The notes below the pieces were generated by a model. The model ran no database searches. It was given only the letters and a program-made list of their open reading frames with translations, and had not been told where the DNA came from. A stretch of 64,000 bases of DNA from GCA-003244245 sp050699635 (GTDB taxonomy: Bacteria; Actinomycetota; Actinomycetes; Mycobacteriales; Pseudonocardiaceae). Made by a program: the position numbers and the translations under genes. Positions 25,882 through 35,086 of this stretch are shown one piece after another. The stretch covers positions 1 through 64,000 of the forward strand of contig JBOHFK010000007.1 of assembly GCA_050699635.1 (NCBI GenBank), given 5' to 3'. Positions within the stretch are counted from its first letter, which is position 1, and each line of letters begins with the position of its first letter.

Positions 25882-26391
25882 TCACGAGTCGGTGAAGTCG
25901 CCCGCGGCTCGGCGCACCTGGGTCAGGAGCGCGGTGAGCTGCGCGGTCTGAGCGTCGTCCAGCCCGACGAAGCCGAAGTCGACGTCGGTGAGTGCCACGG
26001 TGGCGGCCTTCTGTCGTTGCCGGCCGGCTTCGGTGATCGTGACCAGGGTGGTGCGCCGATCGGTGGGATGGCCGCTGCGTTCCACCAAGTGATCGGCCTG
26101 CAGCCGATCTACGATGTTGGTCACACTGGTCGGGTGCAGCTGAAGCCGCTGACCCATCATATTCATGGGCAACGTGCCCTGGCGGGAGAACACCAGCAGG
26201 ACAAGCGCCTCATACCGGGCGAAGGTCAGCCCGTGGGGTCGTAGCGCGGCGTCCACCGCGGATTGCAGGATCTGCTGCACGCGCATCACATTGGTGACTG
26301 CGGCCATCGTTGCGGCTGGTCCGATGCGGTCCTGCCAGATCTGCGCGGCCCGCTCGATCGGGTCGAAGGGCAGCGGATGATGCGACGACAT
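25882..26391 (-). CDS. MarR-family transcriptional regulator
   Basis: 169 aa from MSSHHPLPFDP. Winged helix: LTFARYEALVLLVFSRQGTL, RLQLHPTSVTNIVDRLQADH, LVERSGHPTDRRTTLVTITE (the DRR wing). MarR proteins are dimeric repressors relieved by small ligands. It is divergent from the acyl-CoA mutase (170 bp between starts), an arrangement that, from memory, is kept in Streptomyces, so it likely controls the mutase and itself. The start is chosen by homology; a strong ribosome site is not visible. Confidence 0.9.
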   Translation of the reverse strand: MSSHHPLPFDPIERAAQIWQDRIGPAATMAAVTNVMRVQQILQSAVDAALRPHGLTFARYEALVLLVFSRQGTLPMNMMGQRLQLHPTSVTNIVDRLQADHLVERSGHPTDRRTTLVTITEAGRQRQKAATVALTDVDFGFVGLDDAQTAQLTALLTQVRRAAGDFTDS

Positions 26392-26561
26392 GGGTGGAAC
26401 CGTAAGCCCAAGAGGCCCCCGACTGCGACATGGATGCCTATCGTTGCCCGGGAGCCCTGTGGAGCAGCGATAAGCATCCATGTCGTCCCCAGAGCGGGTA
26501 GCCTGAAATTCTTGGACGTCCTACTATTTGATGACAGAGCGTTCTGGTTTGGGGAGGTCTG

Positions 26562-28289
26562 ATGGCCGACTACGACCCTCAGCAGGTTGATCCCACCGCT
26601 GGTCGGGAGCGATGGGAGCGGCGCTACGCACAGGCGCAGGCGGCGGGGCAGCTGCGGGACGCGGACTTCACCACCCTGTCCGGAGCCGAGGTCGAGCCGG
26701 TGTACGGGCCAGGGACGGGCGAGACGGTCCCGGGTTTCGAGCGGATCGGCTGGCCCGGCGAGTACCCGTTCACCCGCGGCGTGCACTCCACGGGTTACCG
26801 GGGCCGAACCTGGACGATCCGGCAGTTCGCCGGATTCGGTAACGCCCGCCAGACCAACGAGCGCTACCAGCAGATTCTGCGCAATGGCGGGGGTGGACTG
26901 TCGGTGGCCTTCGATATGCCGACCCTGATGGGCCGCGACTCCGACGATCCGCACAGCCTCGGTGAAGTGGGGCACTGCGGGGTGGCGATCGACAGCGCCG
27001 CTGATTTGGACGTCCTGTTCCACGGCATCCCCCTGGAGCAGATCACCACGTCCATGACGATCTCGGGGCCGGCGGTGCCGATGTTCTGCATGTACCTGGT
27101 CGCCGCGGAAAGACAGGGCGCGGATATCACCAAGCTCAACGGCACGCTGCAGACCGATATCTTCAAGGAATACATCGCCCAGAAGGAATGGCTGTTCACC
27201 CCGGAACCGCACTTGCGGCTGATCGGCGACCTGATGGAGTACTGCACCGACAAGATCCCGGCGTACAAGCCGCTGTCGATCTCCGGGTACCACATCCGGG
27301 AGGCCGGCGCGACCGCCGCGCAGGAGTTGGCATTCACGCTCGCCGATGGCTTCGGATATGTGGAGCTGGGTCGTTCCCGGGGGCTCGACGTCAACCGCTT
27401 TGCCAGCGGCCTGACGTTTTTCTTCGACGCGCATCTGGACTTCTTCGAAGAGATCGCGAAGTTCCGCGCCGCCCGGCGGATCTGGGCCCGCTGGATGCGG
27501 GATGTCTACGGTGCCACCAGTGCCAAGGCGCAATGGCTGCGGTTTCACACCCAGACGGCTGGAGTTTCGCTCACCGCCCAGCAGCCTTACAACAACGTCG
27601 TACGGACCACGATTGAGGCGCTCGCCGGAGTCCTGGGCGGGACCAATTCGATGCACACGAACTCACTGGATGAAACGTTGGCACTGCCCTCAGAACGGGC
27701 CGCGGAAATCGCGCTGCGCACCCAGCAGGTGATTATGGAGGAGTCCGGGGTGGCCAATGTGGCCGACCCGCTGGGTGGCTCCTGGTACGTCGAGGCGCTG
27801 ACCGACCGGATCGAGGCCGACGCCGAGCGGATCTTCGCCCGGATCGGGGACATGGCCTCGGCGGCGGTGCCGTCCGGCAACCACCCGATCGGCGAGATGA
27901 CCTCAGGGATCCTGCGCGGCATCGAAGACGGCTGGTTCACCGGTGAGATCGCCGACGCGGCGTTCGCCTACCAGCATGCGCTGGAGAAGGGCGACAAGAA
28001 GATCGTCGGCGTGAACACCCTCACCGGCTCGGTGACCGATGAGCTGGAGATCCTCCGGGTGAGCCACGAGGTGGAACTCGAGCAGAACCGGGGGTTGGCC
28101 CGGCGCCGCGGGCAGCGTGACCAGGCCGCCGTCGACCGGGCGCTGGCGGCCATGGTCGAGGTGGCGGCCGGTGCGGGCAACCTCATCGAGCCGATGCTCG
28201 ACGCCGCCCGGGCCGAGGCCACCCTCGGCGAGATCTGCGGGGCACTCAAGGCACAGTGGGGTGAGTACCGGGAACCTGCCCGGTTCTGA
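26562..28289 (+). CDS. IcmA-like acyl-CoA mutase large subunit, without B12 domain
   Basis: 575 aa, the substrate-binding TIM-barrel chain of a coenzyme-B12-dependent acyl-CoA mutase (isobutyryl-/methylmalonyl-CoA mutase family). Motifs: GGGGLSVAFDMPTLMGRDSD, LNGTLQTDIFKEYIAQKEW, PLSISGYHIREAGATAAQEL, LRFHTQTAGVSLTAQQPYNN and GGTNSMHTNSLDETLALPSE. The cobalamin domain (DxHxxG) is absent, as in IcmA, which pairs with a small IcmB; no such gene is in the window. Arg125 stands where methylmalonyl-CoA mutase has its acyl-sensing Tyr, and Arg219 corresponds to its carboxylate-binding Arg, so the exact substrate is uncertain. The stop codon falls inside the first copy of a 27-bp tandem repeat. Confidence 0.88.
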   Translation: MADYDPQQVDPTAGRERWERRYAQAQAAGQLRDADFTTLSGAEVEPVYGPGTGETVPGFERIGWPGEYPFTRGVHSTGYRGRTWTIRQFAGFGNARQTNERYQQILRNGGGGLSVAFDMPTLMGRDSDDPHSLGEVGHCGVAIDSAADLDVLFHGIPLEQITTSMTISGPAVPMFCMYLVAAERQGADITKLNGTLQTDIFKEYIAQKEWLFTPEPHLRLIGDLMEYCTDKIPAYKPLSISGYHIREAGATAAQELAFTLADGFGYVELGRSRGLDVNRFASGLTFFFDAHLDFFEEIAKFRAARRIWARWMRDVYGATSAKAQWLRFHTQTAGVSLTAQQPYNNVVRTTIEALAGVLGGTNSMHTNSLDETLALPSERAAEIALRTQQVIMEESGVANVADPLGGSWYVEALTDRIEADAERIFARIGDMASAAVPSGNHPIGEMTSGILRGIEDGWFTGEIADAAFAYQHALEKGDKKIVGVNTLTGSVTDELEILRVSHEVELEQNRGLARRRGQRDQAAVDRALAAMVEVAAGAGNLIEPMLDAARAEATLGEICGALKAQWGEYREPARF

Positions 28290-28413
28290 CGTCCCATGAT
28301 TCAACCCCGGTTCTGACGTCCCATGATTCAACCCCGGTTCGGACGTCCCATGATTCAACCCCGGTTCGGACGTCCCATGATTCAACCCCGGTTCGGACGT
28401 CCCATGATTCAAC
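28282..28413. repeat. 27-bp tandem repeat, five copies
   Basis: The unit begins GGTTCKGACGTCCCATGATT and ends CAACCCC (27 bp); the first two copies have T and the last three G at K, and the fifth is cut short after CAAC. The mutase stop TGA lies in copy 1 and the repeat fills the space before the thioredoxin-TPR gene. Each unit contains the palindrome GACGTC. It may affect termination or simply be a slippage-prone minisatellite. Confidence 0.9.
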
Positions 28414-28441
28414 ACAGTGCATCCATGCCAGGATAGACGGC

Positions 28442-29443
28442 GTGAGCAGGCCCAACCCTCAGCAGACCGTTGCTATTTCCGGCGCCGTCGATCTGTCGGC
28501 CCTCAAGACGCGGGCGGATCCGGTTACCCGGCGTGACGCGCCAGGCTCGCCGGCGCCCGGCGGGCAGAACACCTCGCCGGCGCCCGGCGGGCAGAACACC
28601 TCGCCGCCGCCCGGCGGGCAGAACACTTGGGTCCTCGACGTCACCGAGCAGAGCTTTCAGACCGATGTTGTCGACCGGTCCATGCAGGTACCTGTGGTGG
28701 TCGACCTGTGGGCGACCTGGTGCGGACCCTGCAAGCAACTATCCCCGGTGCTGGAACGTCTCGCCGGAGCGGCCGGCGGCGCCTGGGTGCTGGCCAAGGT
28801 GGACGTCGACGCCAACCCCCGGATCGCCCAGCTCTTCGGCGCCCAGTCCATTCCCACCGTGATTGCCATCGCCGGTGGCCAGCCCATCGACGCTTTCGCC
28901 GGCGCCCGGCCCGAGCCCGAGGTGAAGCAGTGGATCACCGGGCTACTCGATGCGCTGCGCGATCAGCTTCCCGGCATCCGCGCCGCGGAGCAGGGCGGGC
29001 TCGCTGCTGACGCCCAGCCTGAACCCGAGCCCGAGGATCCCCGGTTCACCGCCGCCGAAGCCGCACTGAACGCCGGTGACTTTGCCGCTGCCGAAGCGGC
29101 TTACCAGCAGATCCTGGACACCGAGCCGGCCAATGAGCAGGCTCGGACCGCGCTAGCGCAGGTTCGATTTCTGTTGCGAGCCGAAGCGGTCGATCCGGCG
29201 GCGGTGGCCAAGGCTGATGCGGCGCCCGAGGACGTCGAGGCGCAGATCGCCGCGGCCGACGCCGAGTTGGCCGCCCAAGCACCGGAGCAGGCATTCGAGC
29301 GGCTGGTCGGCGCCGTGCGGCGACTCACCGGCGAGGACTGCGAGCGGGCCCGGGCGCGTCTGGTCGAGTTGTTCGAGCTGTTCCCACCGGACGATCCCCG
29401 GGTAACCTTGGCCCGCCGGGCACTGGCCCGCGCCCTGTTCTGA
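28442..29443 (+). CDS. Thioredoxin-TPR protein (CnoX/YbbN-like)
   Basis: 333 aa, GTG start. The N-terminal 60 residues are low complexity with SPAPGGQNT three times. The thioredoxin domain has WATWCGPCKQLSPVLERL (Cys94, Cys97) and the cis-Pro in SIPTVIAI. The C-terminus (residues about 200-333) is helical TPR-like (FTAAEAALNAGDFAAAEAAY). CnoX-type proteins hold unfolded clients under oxidative stress and pass them to chaperones. A full WCGPC pair suggests it may also keep redox activity. It follows the mutase in the conserved gene order. Confidence 0.88.
   Translation: MSRPNPQQTVAISGAVDLSALKTRADPVTRRDAPGSPAPGGQNTSPAPGGQNTSPPPGGQNTWVLDVTEQSFQTDVVDRSMQVPVVVDLWATWCGPCKQLSPVLERLAGAAGGAWVLAKVDVDANPRIAQLFGAQSIPTVIAIAGGQPIDAFAGARPEPEVKQWITGLLDALRDQLPGIRAAEQGGLAADAQPEPEPEDPRFTAAEAALNAGDFAAAEAAYQQILDTEPANEQARTALAQVRFLLRAEAVDPAAVAKADAAPEDVEAQIAAADAELAAQAPEQAFERLVGAVRRLTGEDCERARARLVELFELFPPDDPRVTLARRALARALF
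28547..28627 (+). repeat. 27-bp in-frame tandem repeat, three copies, in thioredoxin-TPR gene
   Basis: Three nine-codon units code SPAPGGQNT, SPAPGGQNT and SPPPGGQNT. The first two are identical at DNA level; the third has two changes. It lies in the disordered N-terminal linker, so copy number can change without a frameshift. Confidence 0.9.
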
Positions 29444-29464
29444 GGATCAGCGCTGTTCTGAAGA

Positions 29465-31612
29465 TCAGCGCAGAGTGTCGAGCCGCTGCTGGAGGCTCTC
29501 CGGTGGGTATAGCGCGCCCACCGCCCAGTTGGCGCCGATCCACGGCCAGCAGGCGGCCTGCTCGGCGCTGTCGACCGGATAGCCGACCACGTCGATGCCG
29601 GCGCCGCGGACAATATGCACCAGGGCCTGCGCGGCCTGGGAGAGAATCCGGGACGGATCGTTGGCCACCTGCTCGGAGATCGGGGTGGCGATCCGCACCG
29701 TGCGGATGGGGAGGTCTGCCACGCAGCGCAACTCGCCCATGCCGCCGCCGAAATCGTAGAGTCCGGCGCGGATGCCGAGCTCGCCGAGGACTCGCAGGTT
29801 GCCCTCGGCTTGGGCGCCGGTGAGGTTACCGGCAGCGTTGCGGATCGCACCGACTGGTGCCCGGATTTCGAGCTGGGCACTGGGCAGGCCGGTCTCGGCC
29901 AGCACCGCCCTGATCCTGGCTACCAGGTCCGGGTCGGCTGCCTGGGCGGGCATCAGGTTGACGACGATCGGAGGTACCCGATCCCCGATCTGCCGCCGCC
30001 AGGTCATGGCCTGGTCAGCGGCGGTGCGCAGCAACCACTGACCGACTTCATGCACGACACCGGTCCGGCCTGCGGCCTGCACGCACTGGTCGGGGGACAG
30101 GGCGCCGAGCTGTGGATGTTTCCAGCTCAGTACCGCCTCGATGCCCATCAGGCGGTGGTCGGCGAGTGTTACCACCGGCTGGTAGGTCACGTGCAGCTGG
30201 CCGGCCTCCAGGGCGCCGGGCATCTCCACTGCCAGGCGAAGTCTTGCGTGGTCGGCCGCATTGGCTTCGGGGTCGAATAGCGCCCACTGCCGCGTGCCCT
30301 GCCCGTGGATACGGCGAAGGGTGGCGCTGGCAGCGCGCATCAGTTCCTCGGGATCGCACTCGCCGACCCGGCGTTGGACAATCCCGATGGTCGCGGTGAG
30401 GGCTATTCCGGTCTCGTTGATGGAGAACGATTCGGACAGTCCGGTGTTGATGGCCTCGGCCAGGATACCGATGTCGAGGGCCCAATCGCTGGGTTCGATG
30501 AGAATCGCGTACTCGTCGGCGCCGAGCCGGGCCACCATCGAGCGCTGATCTGCGACCACCCACTCCAGCCGCCGCGCCACCACGTCCAGCACCTGGTCCC
30601 CGACCCGAGGTCCGAGGCCGTCGTTGATCGTCGAAAAGCCGTCGAGATCGAGATGCAGCAGCGTGATCACCGCAGCGGGATCGAGCCGCGCCAGCACTTC
30701 TTCCATATGGGTGCGGAAATGTTGCCGGTTGGCCAGATCGGTTTGCGGGTCATGCAGCGTCTGGTAATGCAGCCGCTGCTCAAGCAGCTGCAGATCGGTG
30801 ATGTCATCGACCATTGTCACGATGTATTGAGGTTCCTTTTCGGCATCGCGCAGTACCGAGCCGTCCAGGTAGGCCCATACGGTGTCGCCATCCGCGCGGC
30901 GTAGCTCCACCCGGACCTGTAACCGCGGATACCGGCTGGGCACCTCGCCCCGGCAGTGCTCATCCACCACGGGCTGAACTCCAGGTGAGAACAGCTCGCG
31001 GAGATCGCTTCCCAGCAGCTCACCGGGGGAGTAGCCGAGGATGTCCTCCAGCGACCGGTTGGTCTGGATGATCAGTCCGCCGGGTTCGCTGATCGCGATG
31101 CCCACCGGTGATGAGTCGAATACCTCGCGGAACTGGGCCTCGCTGGCTCGAAGCTCCCGTTCGACGTCCTGCCAGGCCAATGACAGCGCCCGCTTGACCT
31201 CTTCCTGCTGGTCGAGAATGTGGCTGCGCAGTGCGCTCGCGTACCCGGATGCCAACGCCCCGAGTAGCTCAATGATCCTTGAGCAGGACGCATCCGCGAC
31301 CGCGCCACGCATGGCGGCAGGCAATGCGGTGCCGAGTACCTCGAAGGTCCGGGGCAAACTCTGCGTCCCGGTGAACCCCGCGGCGACCAGCCGAGCACCC
31401 ACCTGGGACGCGGCCTGAGTGTTGACTTCAGAACCGGACAAGGCGTTCATCAGCCGCTCGGTGAGGTCCTCCATGACATCGAGGACTTGGGTTGCCGACA
31501 TCGGTACGTGGGTAGCGGTGGCGATAGCGCGGGCCCATTTCCGGGCGACACCAACTGACGACGGTGTCAAGCGGTCCCGGTCACCTGGTGTGCTTGTGTG
31601 GTCGCTTTCCAC
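29465..31612 (-). CDS. PAS-GGDEF-EAL protein with degenerate active sites
   Basis: About 715 aa from the GTG at 31612. An N-terminal helical region (residues 1-150) is followed by a PAS domain (FREVFDSSPVGIAISEPGGL, GYSPGELLGSDLRELF), a GGDEF domain and an EAL domain. The GGDEF signature reads RLGADEYAI, so the second Gly is Ala and Phe is Tyr. The EAL motif reads GIEAVLSWKH, and the later catalytic Asp/Glu blocks are poorly kept (NLMPAQAA). Cyclic-di-GMP synthesis or breakdown is therefore doubtful; a c-di-GMP or ligand sensor is more likely. It sits just downstream of glgB on the same strand. Confidence 0.85.
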   Translation of the reverse strand: MESDHTSTPGDRDRLTPSSVGVARKWARAIATATHVPMSATQVLDVMEDLTERLMNALSGSEVNTQAASQVGARLVAAGFTGTQSLPRTFEVLGTALPAAMRGAVADASCSRIIELLGALASGYASALRSHILDQQEEVKRALSLAWQDVERELRASEAQFREVFDSSPVGIAISEPGGLIIQTNRSLEDILGYSPGELLGSDLRELFSPGVQPVVDEHCRGEVPSRYPRLQVRVELRRADGDTVWAYLDGSVLRDAEKEPQYIVTMVDDITDLQLLEQRLHYQTLHDPQTDLANRQHFRTHMEEVLARLDPAAVITLLHLDLDGFSTINDGLGPRVGDQVLDVVARRLEWVVADQRSMVARLGADEYAILIEPSDWALDIGILAEAINTGLSESFSINETGIALTATIGIVQRRVGECDPEELMRAASATLRRIHGQGTRQWALFDPEANAADHARLRLAVEMPGALEAGQLHVTYQPVVTLADHRLMGIEAVLSWKHPQLGALSPDQCVQAAGRTGVVHEVGQWLLRTAADQAMTWRRQIGDRVPPIVVNLMPAQAADPDLVARIRAVLAETGLPSAQLEIRAPVGAIRNAAGNLTGAQAEGNLRVLGELGIRAGLYDFGGGMGELRCVADLPIRTVRIATPISEQVANDPSRILSQAAQALVHIVRGAGIDVVGYPVDSAEQAACWPWIGANWAVGALYPPESLQQRLDTLR

Positions 31613-31628
31613 GATATTCTTGCCATGT

Positions 31629-33818
31629 TCAGGGTTTCGCTGGGGTGAGCCAGAGCGCTCCGGTTGGCGGCAGCCTGAGCATGGCAGAGTATGGACGCCC
31701 GTGCCAGGGCCTCTCACTGGCGATCACTTCGCCAAGGTTACCCACACCCGAGCCGCCGTAGCCCTCGGCATCGGTATTGAGGACTTCGCGCCAGCGTCCC
31801 GGCCGGGGAAGCCCGATCCGGTACTCCTCGTGCGGATTGCCGGCGAAATTCGCCAGACAGGCCAGCACCGATCCGTCGTCGCCCCAGCGCAGGAAACTCA
31901 GCACGTTGCCCCACGCGTCGTTGGCGTCGATCCACTCGAACCCGGCGGGAAGATTGTCCTGGCTGTACAGCGCACGGTGCGATCGGTAGCTGGCGTTGAG
32001 ATCGCCGACCAACTGCAGCAGGCCGCTGTGCAGCGGGTGATGCCGCAGGTTCCAGTCCAGGGATCGGTCCTCCGCCCATTCGGCCGGTTGCCCTAGCTCG
32101 CCACCCATGAAGAGGAGCTGTTTGCCGGGATGGGCCCACATATATGCCAGCAGGCACCGCAGATTGGCGGCCTTGTTCCAGTCGTCACCGGACATCCGGC
32201 TCCACAGCGAACCCTTGCCGTGCACCACCTCATCGTGTGACAGCGGCAGCACGAAATTCTCACTCCACGCGTACATCAGCGAGAAAGTCATCTTGTTATG
32301 GTGGTAGCTGCGGTGCACGGGATCGTGGCCGACATAATCCAGGGTGTCGTGCATCCAACCCATGTTCCATTTGAAACCGAACCCCAGGCCCCCGACATGC
32401 GTCGGGCGGGTGACACCGGGCCAGGCGGTGGATTCTTCGGCAATCGTCACGACCCCGGGGTGCCGTTTATAGACGGTGGCGTTCATCTCTTGGAGGAACG
32501 CCACAGCGTCGAGGTTCTCGCGCCCCCCGTAGGCGTTGGGTGACCATTCTCCCGGCTGGCGTGAATAGTCCAGATACAGCATTGACGCCACGGCGTCGAC
32601 CCGGAGCCCGTCGAGGTGGAACTCCTCGATCCAGTACAGCGCGTTGGCCACCAGGAAGTTGCGGACCTCGTTGCGCCCGTAGTCGAAGATCAGCGTCCCC
32701 CAGTCCGGGTGCGCCGCGCGCCGGGGGTCGGAGTGCTCGTAGCAGGGCGCGCCGTCGAAGCGGGCCAGCGCCCAGTCGTCGCGCGGGAAATGTGCAGGCA
32801 CCCAGTCCATGAGCACGCCGATGCCGGCCACATGCAGCAGGTCGACGAAGTAGCGGAAGTCGTCCGGGGAGCCAAACCTCGACGTCGGTGCGTAGTACGA
32901 GGTGACCTGGTAACCCCAGGAGCCACCGAAGGGGTGTTCGGCCACCGGCATCAGCTGAACATGGGTGAACCCGGTCGTTCGGAGATAGTCGACCAGCTCG
33001 TGAGCGAGTTCGCGGTATCCGAGGCCCTGCCGCCAGGAGCCGAGATGGATCTCGTAGATGCTCATCGGCTTGGCCGTCGGCTGGCCCTGCGCCCGGTCGG
33101 CGAGCCACTGGGCGTCGCTCCATTCATGGGCCGACGCACCGGTGACCACCGATCCCGTGCTCGGCGGGACTTCGGTGGCGCGAGCCATCGGATCGGCCTT
33201 CTCGTGCCAGCTCCCGTCGGGGCCCAGCAGGCGGAACTTGTACCGGGTGCCGGCACCGACCCCGGGCAGGAAGATCTCCCACACCCCGGACGAGCCCAGC
33301 GACCGTAGCGGGGTGGCCACCCCGGACCAGCCATCGAAGTCGCCGCACACCCGTACCCCGCACGCGTGCGGTGCCCACACCGCGAAGGAGGTCCCCACGA
33401 CCAGACCGCCCGGCGTGGGATAGGTCCGCAGGTGAGCGCCGAGCACCTCCCACAGCCGCTCGTGGCGGCCCTCCCCGAGCAGGTGCAGGTCAACCTCGCC
33501 CAGTGTGGGCAGCCACCGGTACGGGTCATCGGTGATCGCGGTGTAGTCGCCGTAGCGCACCCGCAGCCGGTAATCGCCTGGATTCGGCATCACGCCGTGG
33601 AACAACCCCCCGGTGCAGTGCTCCAGCGGGTACTCCCCGTCGTCGCTGAGCACCGTCACCTCATCAGCCAGCGGGCGCAACACCCGGACCGCGGTGCCGT
33701 CAGGTTGCGCGTGCGCCCCAAGCACCGAATGCGGGTCATGATGCTCACCGGCCAGCAGCCGGCGCACCTCATCGTCCGGTGGCGCCGAAGTGGCGCGGTC
33801 TGCCGCTTGCAAGGTCAT
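31629..33818 (-). CDS. glgB: 1,4-alpha-glucan branching enzyme
   Basis: 729 aa, GH13 family. The ATG at 33818 has GGGAGGGAC directly upstream. An N-terminal carbohydrate-binding module (DPHSVLGAHAQPDGTAVRVL) and CBM48 precede the catalytic barrel: nucleophile Asp in HLDGLRVDAVASMLYLDYS, acid Glu in VVTIAEESTAWPGV and stabilising LPLSHDEVVHGKGS. It transfers alpha-1,4 chains to form alpha-1,6 branches on the polymer built by GlgE. Its 3' end is 17 bp from the GGDEF gene start. Confidence 0.96.
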   Translation of the reverse strand: MTLQAADRATSAPPDDEVRRLLAGEHHDPHSVLGAHAQPDGTAVRVLRPLADEVTVLSDDGEYPLEHCTGGLFHGVMPNPGDYRLRVRYGDYTAITDDPYRWLPTLGEVDLHLLGEGRHERLWEVLGAHLRTYPTPGGLVVGTSFAVWAPHACGVRVCGDFDGWSGVATPLRSLGSSGVWEIFLPGVGAGTRYKFRLLGPDGSWHEKADPMARATEVPPSTGSVVTGASAHEWSDAQWLADRAQGQPTAKPMSIYEIHLGSWRQGLGYRELAHELVDYLRTTGFTHVQLMPVAEHPFGGSWGYQVTSYYAPTSRFGSPDDFRYFVDLLHVAGIGVLMDWVPAHFPRDDWALARFDGAPCYEHSDPRRAAHPDWGTLIFDYGRNEVRNFLVANALYWIEEFHLDGLRVDAVASMLYLDYSRQPGEWSPNAYGGRENLDAVAFLQEMNATVYKRHPGVVTIAEESTAWPGVTRPTHVGGLGFGFKWNMGWMHDTLDYVGHDPVHRSYHHNKMTFSLMYAWSENFVLPLSHDEVVHGKGSLWSRMSGDDWNKAANLRCLLAYMWAHPGKQLLFMGGELGQPAEWAEDRSLDWNLRHHPLHSGLLQLVGDLNASYRSHRALYSQDNLPAGFEWIDANDAWGNVLSFLRWGDDGSVLACLANFAGNPHEEYRIGLPRPGRWREVLNTDAEGYGGSGVGNLGEVIASERPWHGRPYSAMLRLPPTGALWLTPAKP

Positions 33819-33939
33819 GTCCCTCCCTGGTCTTATCTTGCCTCCTAGTGTGTCGGCTCGCGGGCAGATTTGCAGGGTGGGGAGATATGAATCGCAGGTG
33901 ATCCGCATCCCGGCGCATGCTGCGCTCTAGGCTGGTGAG

Positions 33940-34710
33940 ATGACCCGCACCCGGGCGACGCGCGCTCTCGGTGGGTTCGTGCGGCAGGTGCGGCTTGACT
34001 CGACCACCGGCCGTTATCCGTTCACCCTGCCGGTGGTCCAGCACCTGGCCCGGGCTGGGGGACTGGACCTTGATGCGTCGGTGACGTTTCTGGTGGGGGA
34101 CAACGGCACCGGAAAGTCCACCCTCCTTGAGGCGCTGGCGGTGGCGGCGGGGTTCAACGCCGAGGGCGGGTCGCAGTCGTTCCGGTTCGCCACTCGGGCT
34201 ACCGAATCAAGCTTGGGCGATCACCTGGTGCTGCGCTGGGGTCGTAAGCCGCGCACCGGGTTCTTCCTGCGCGCGGAGAGTTTCTACAACGTGGCCACCG
34301 AGATTGAGCGGCTCGACGCCGACCCTGGCTCACCGCCGCTGCTGCCAGCCTACGGTGGGGTGTCCCCGCACGAGCGCTCCCACGGAGAGTCCTTCCTGGA
34401 CCTGGTGATCCACCGATTCGGCCCGCAGGGGCTGTACCTGCTCGATGAGCCCGAGGCCGCGCTGTCGGTGCGCGGCTGCCTGGCGTTGGTCCGGCGGATC
34501 GGGGAGCTGGTCGAGCAGGGCTCGCAGTTCATCGTGGCGACGCACTCGCCGATCCTGCTCGCCGTGCCGAACGCCCGGATCCTGCAGCTCGAGACCGACG
34601 GCACCATCGAGCAGGTCGACTACGATGCCGCCGAGCCCGTGACGTTGACCCGCGGCTTCCTGGCCGAGCCGGACCGGTTCCTGCACCACCTCTTCACCGA
34701 CGACCCCTGA
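33940..34710 (+). CDS. RecF/ABC-like AAA ATPase
   Basis: 256 aa. Walker A VGDNGTGKSTLLEAL, signature-like SHGESFLDLV, Walker B LYLLDEPEAALSVRG and the H-loop IVATHSPILL. This is a compact single-domain predicted ATPase of the SMC/RecF-like class, widespread in actinobacteria. The role is unknown; similar proteins act in repair or as half of defence systems. It is divergent from glgB and lies 80 bp upstream of the interrupted restriction-modification gene, with which it could have been co-transcribed. Confidence 0.85.
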   Translation: MTRTRATRALGGFVRQVRLDSTTGRYPFTLPVVQHLARAGGLDLDASVTFLVGDNGTGKSTLLEALAVAAGFNAEGGSQSFRFATRATESSLGDHLVLRWGRKPRTGFFLRAESFYNVATEIERLDADPGSPPLLPAYGGVSPHERSHGESFLDLVIHRFGPQGLYLLDEPEAALSVRGCLALVRRIGELVEQGSQFIVATHSPILLAVPNARILQLETDGTIEQVDYDAAEPVTLTRGFLAEPDRFLHHLFTDDP

Positions 34711-34792
34711 GCCGCCGCAGGACGTCGTGCTTGCCTGATTCTGTCGTTGCGGGTCGATACCCTCCGGTGTCGCTGTCGAGGAGGGAGTGTTC

Positions 34793-35086
34793 GTGTCCTA
34801 TCAGTCGCCGGATTGGCTGGTGCAGGCCGTCAGCGCCTTTGGCCGATCTGCGCGGGAGCAGCTGAGCATTGGCGTAGGTGAACCGGAGGAGGCGCTTCGG
34901 GTACCCCTGGTCACCCTGGTGAAAGAGATCGGATCACGGCACGGCCTTCAGGTGGTGCCGGTCGGTGAAGCGATGTTGTCGGATCTGCAGGTACGGCCCG
35001 ACTACGCGGTGCAGGTCAACGGCGCCATCTGCGGATACATCGAGATCAAGAAACCGGGACTCGGCGCGGACGCGCCGGCCTTGACC
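34793..35086 (+). pseudogene. Single-chain restriction-modification protein, nuclease half (IS-interrupted)
   Basis: The GTG at 34793 is favoured over 34787 because GAGGAG is then eight bases away. The roughly 98 codons hold a PD-(D/E)xK-type nuclease core: RPDYAVQVNGAICGYIEIKK (Asp, then ExK). The frame reaches ADAPALT at the target duplication, after which the IS ends it within five residues (QCHVD). The missing continuation, GKHNRRQWTRLS..., is intact on the other side of the IS in the same frame. The full protein would be about 1,120 aa, like type IIG/ISP enzymes that cut and methylate DNA in one chain. Confidence 0.8.

Noticed and set aside
28282..28413. CRISPR-like array
   Set aside because: The units are contiguous without spacers and there are no cas genes; it is a plain tandem repeat.
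27903..28455. Minus-strand readings with repeated LNHGTSEPG or VESWDVRTG peptides
   Set aside because: They only reflect the 27-bp DNA repeat read on the other strand; no start signal and they run antisense into the mutase.
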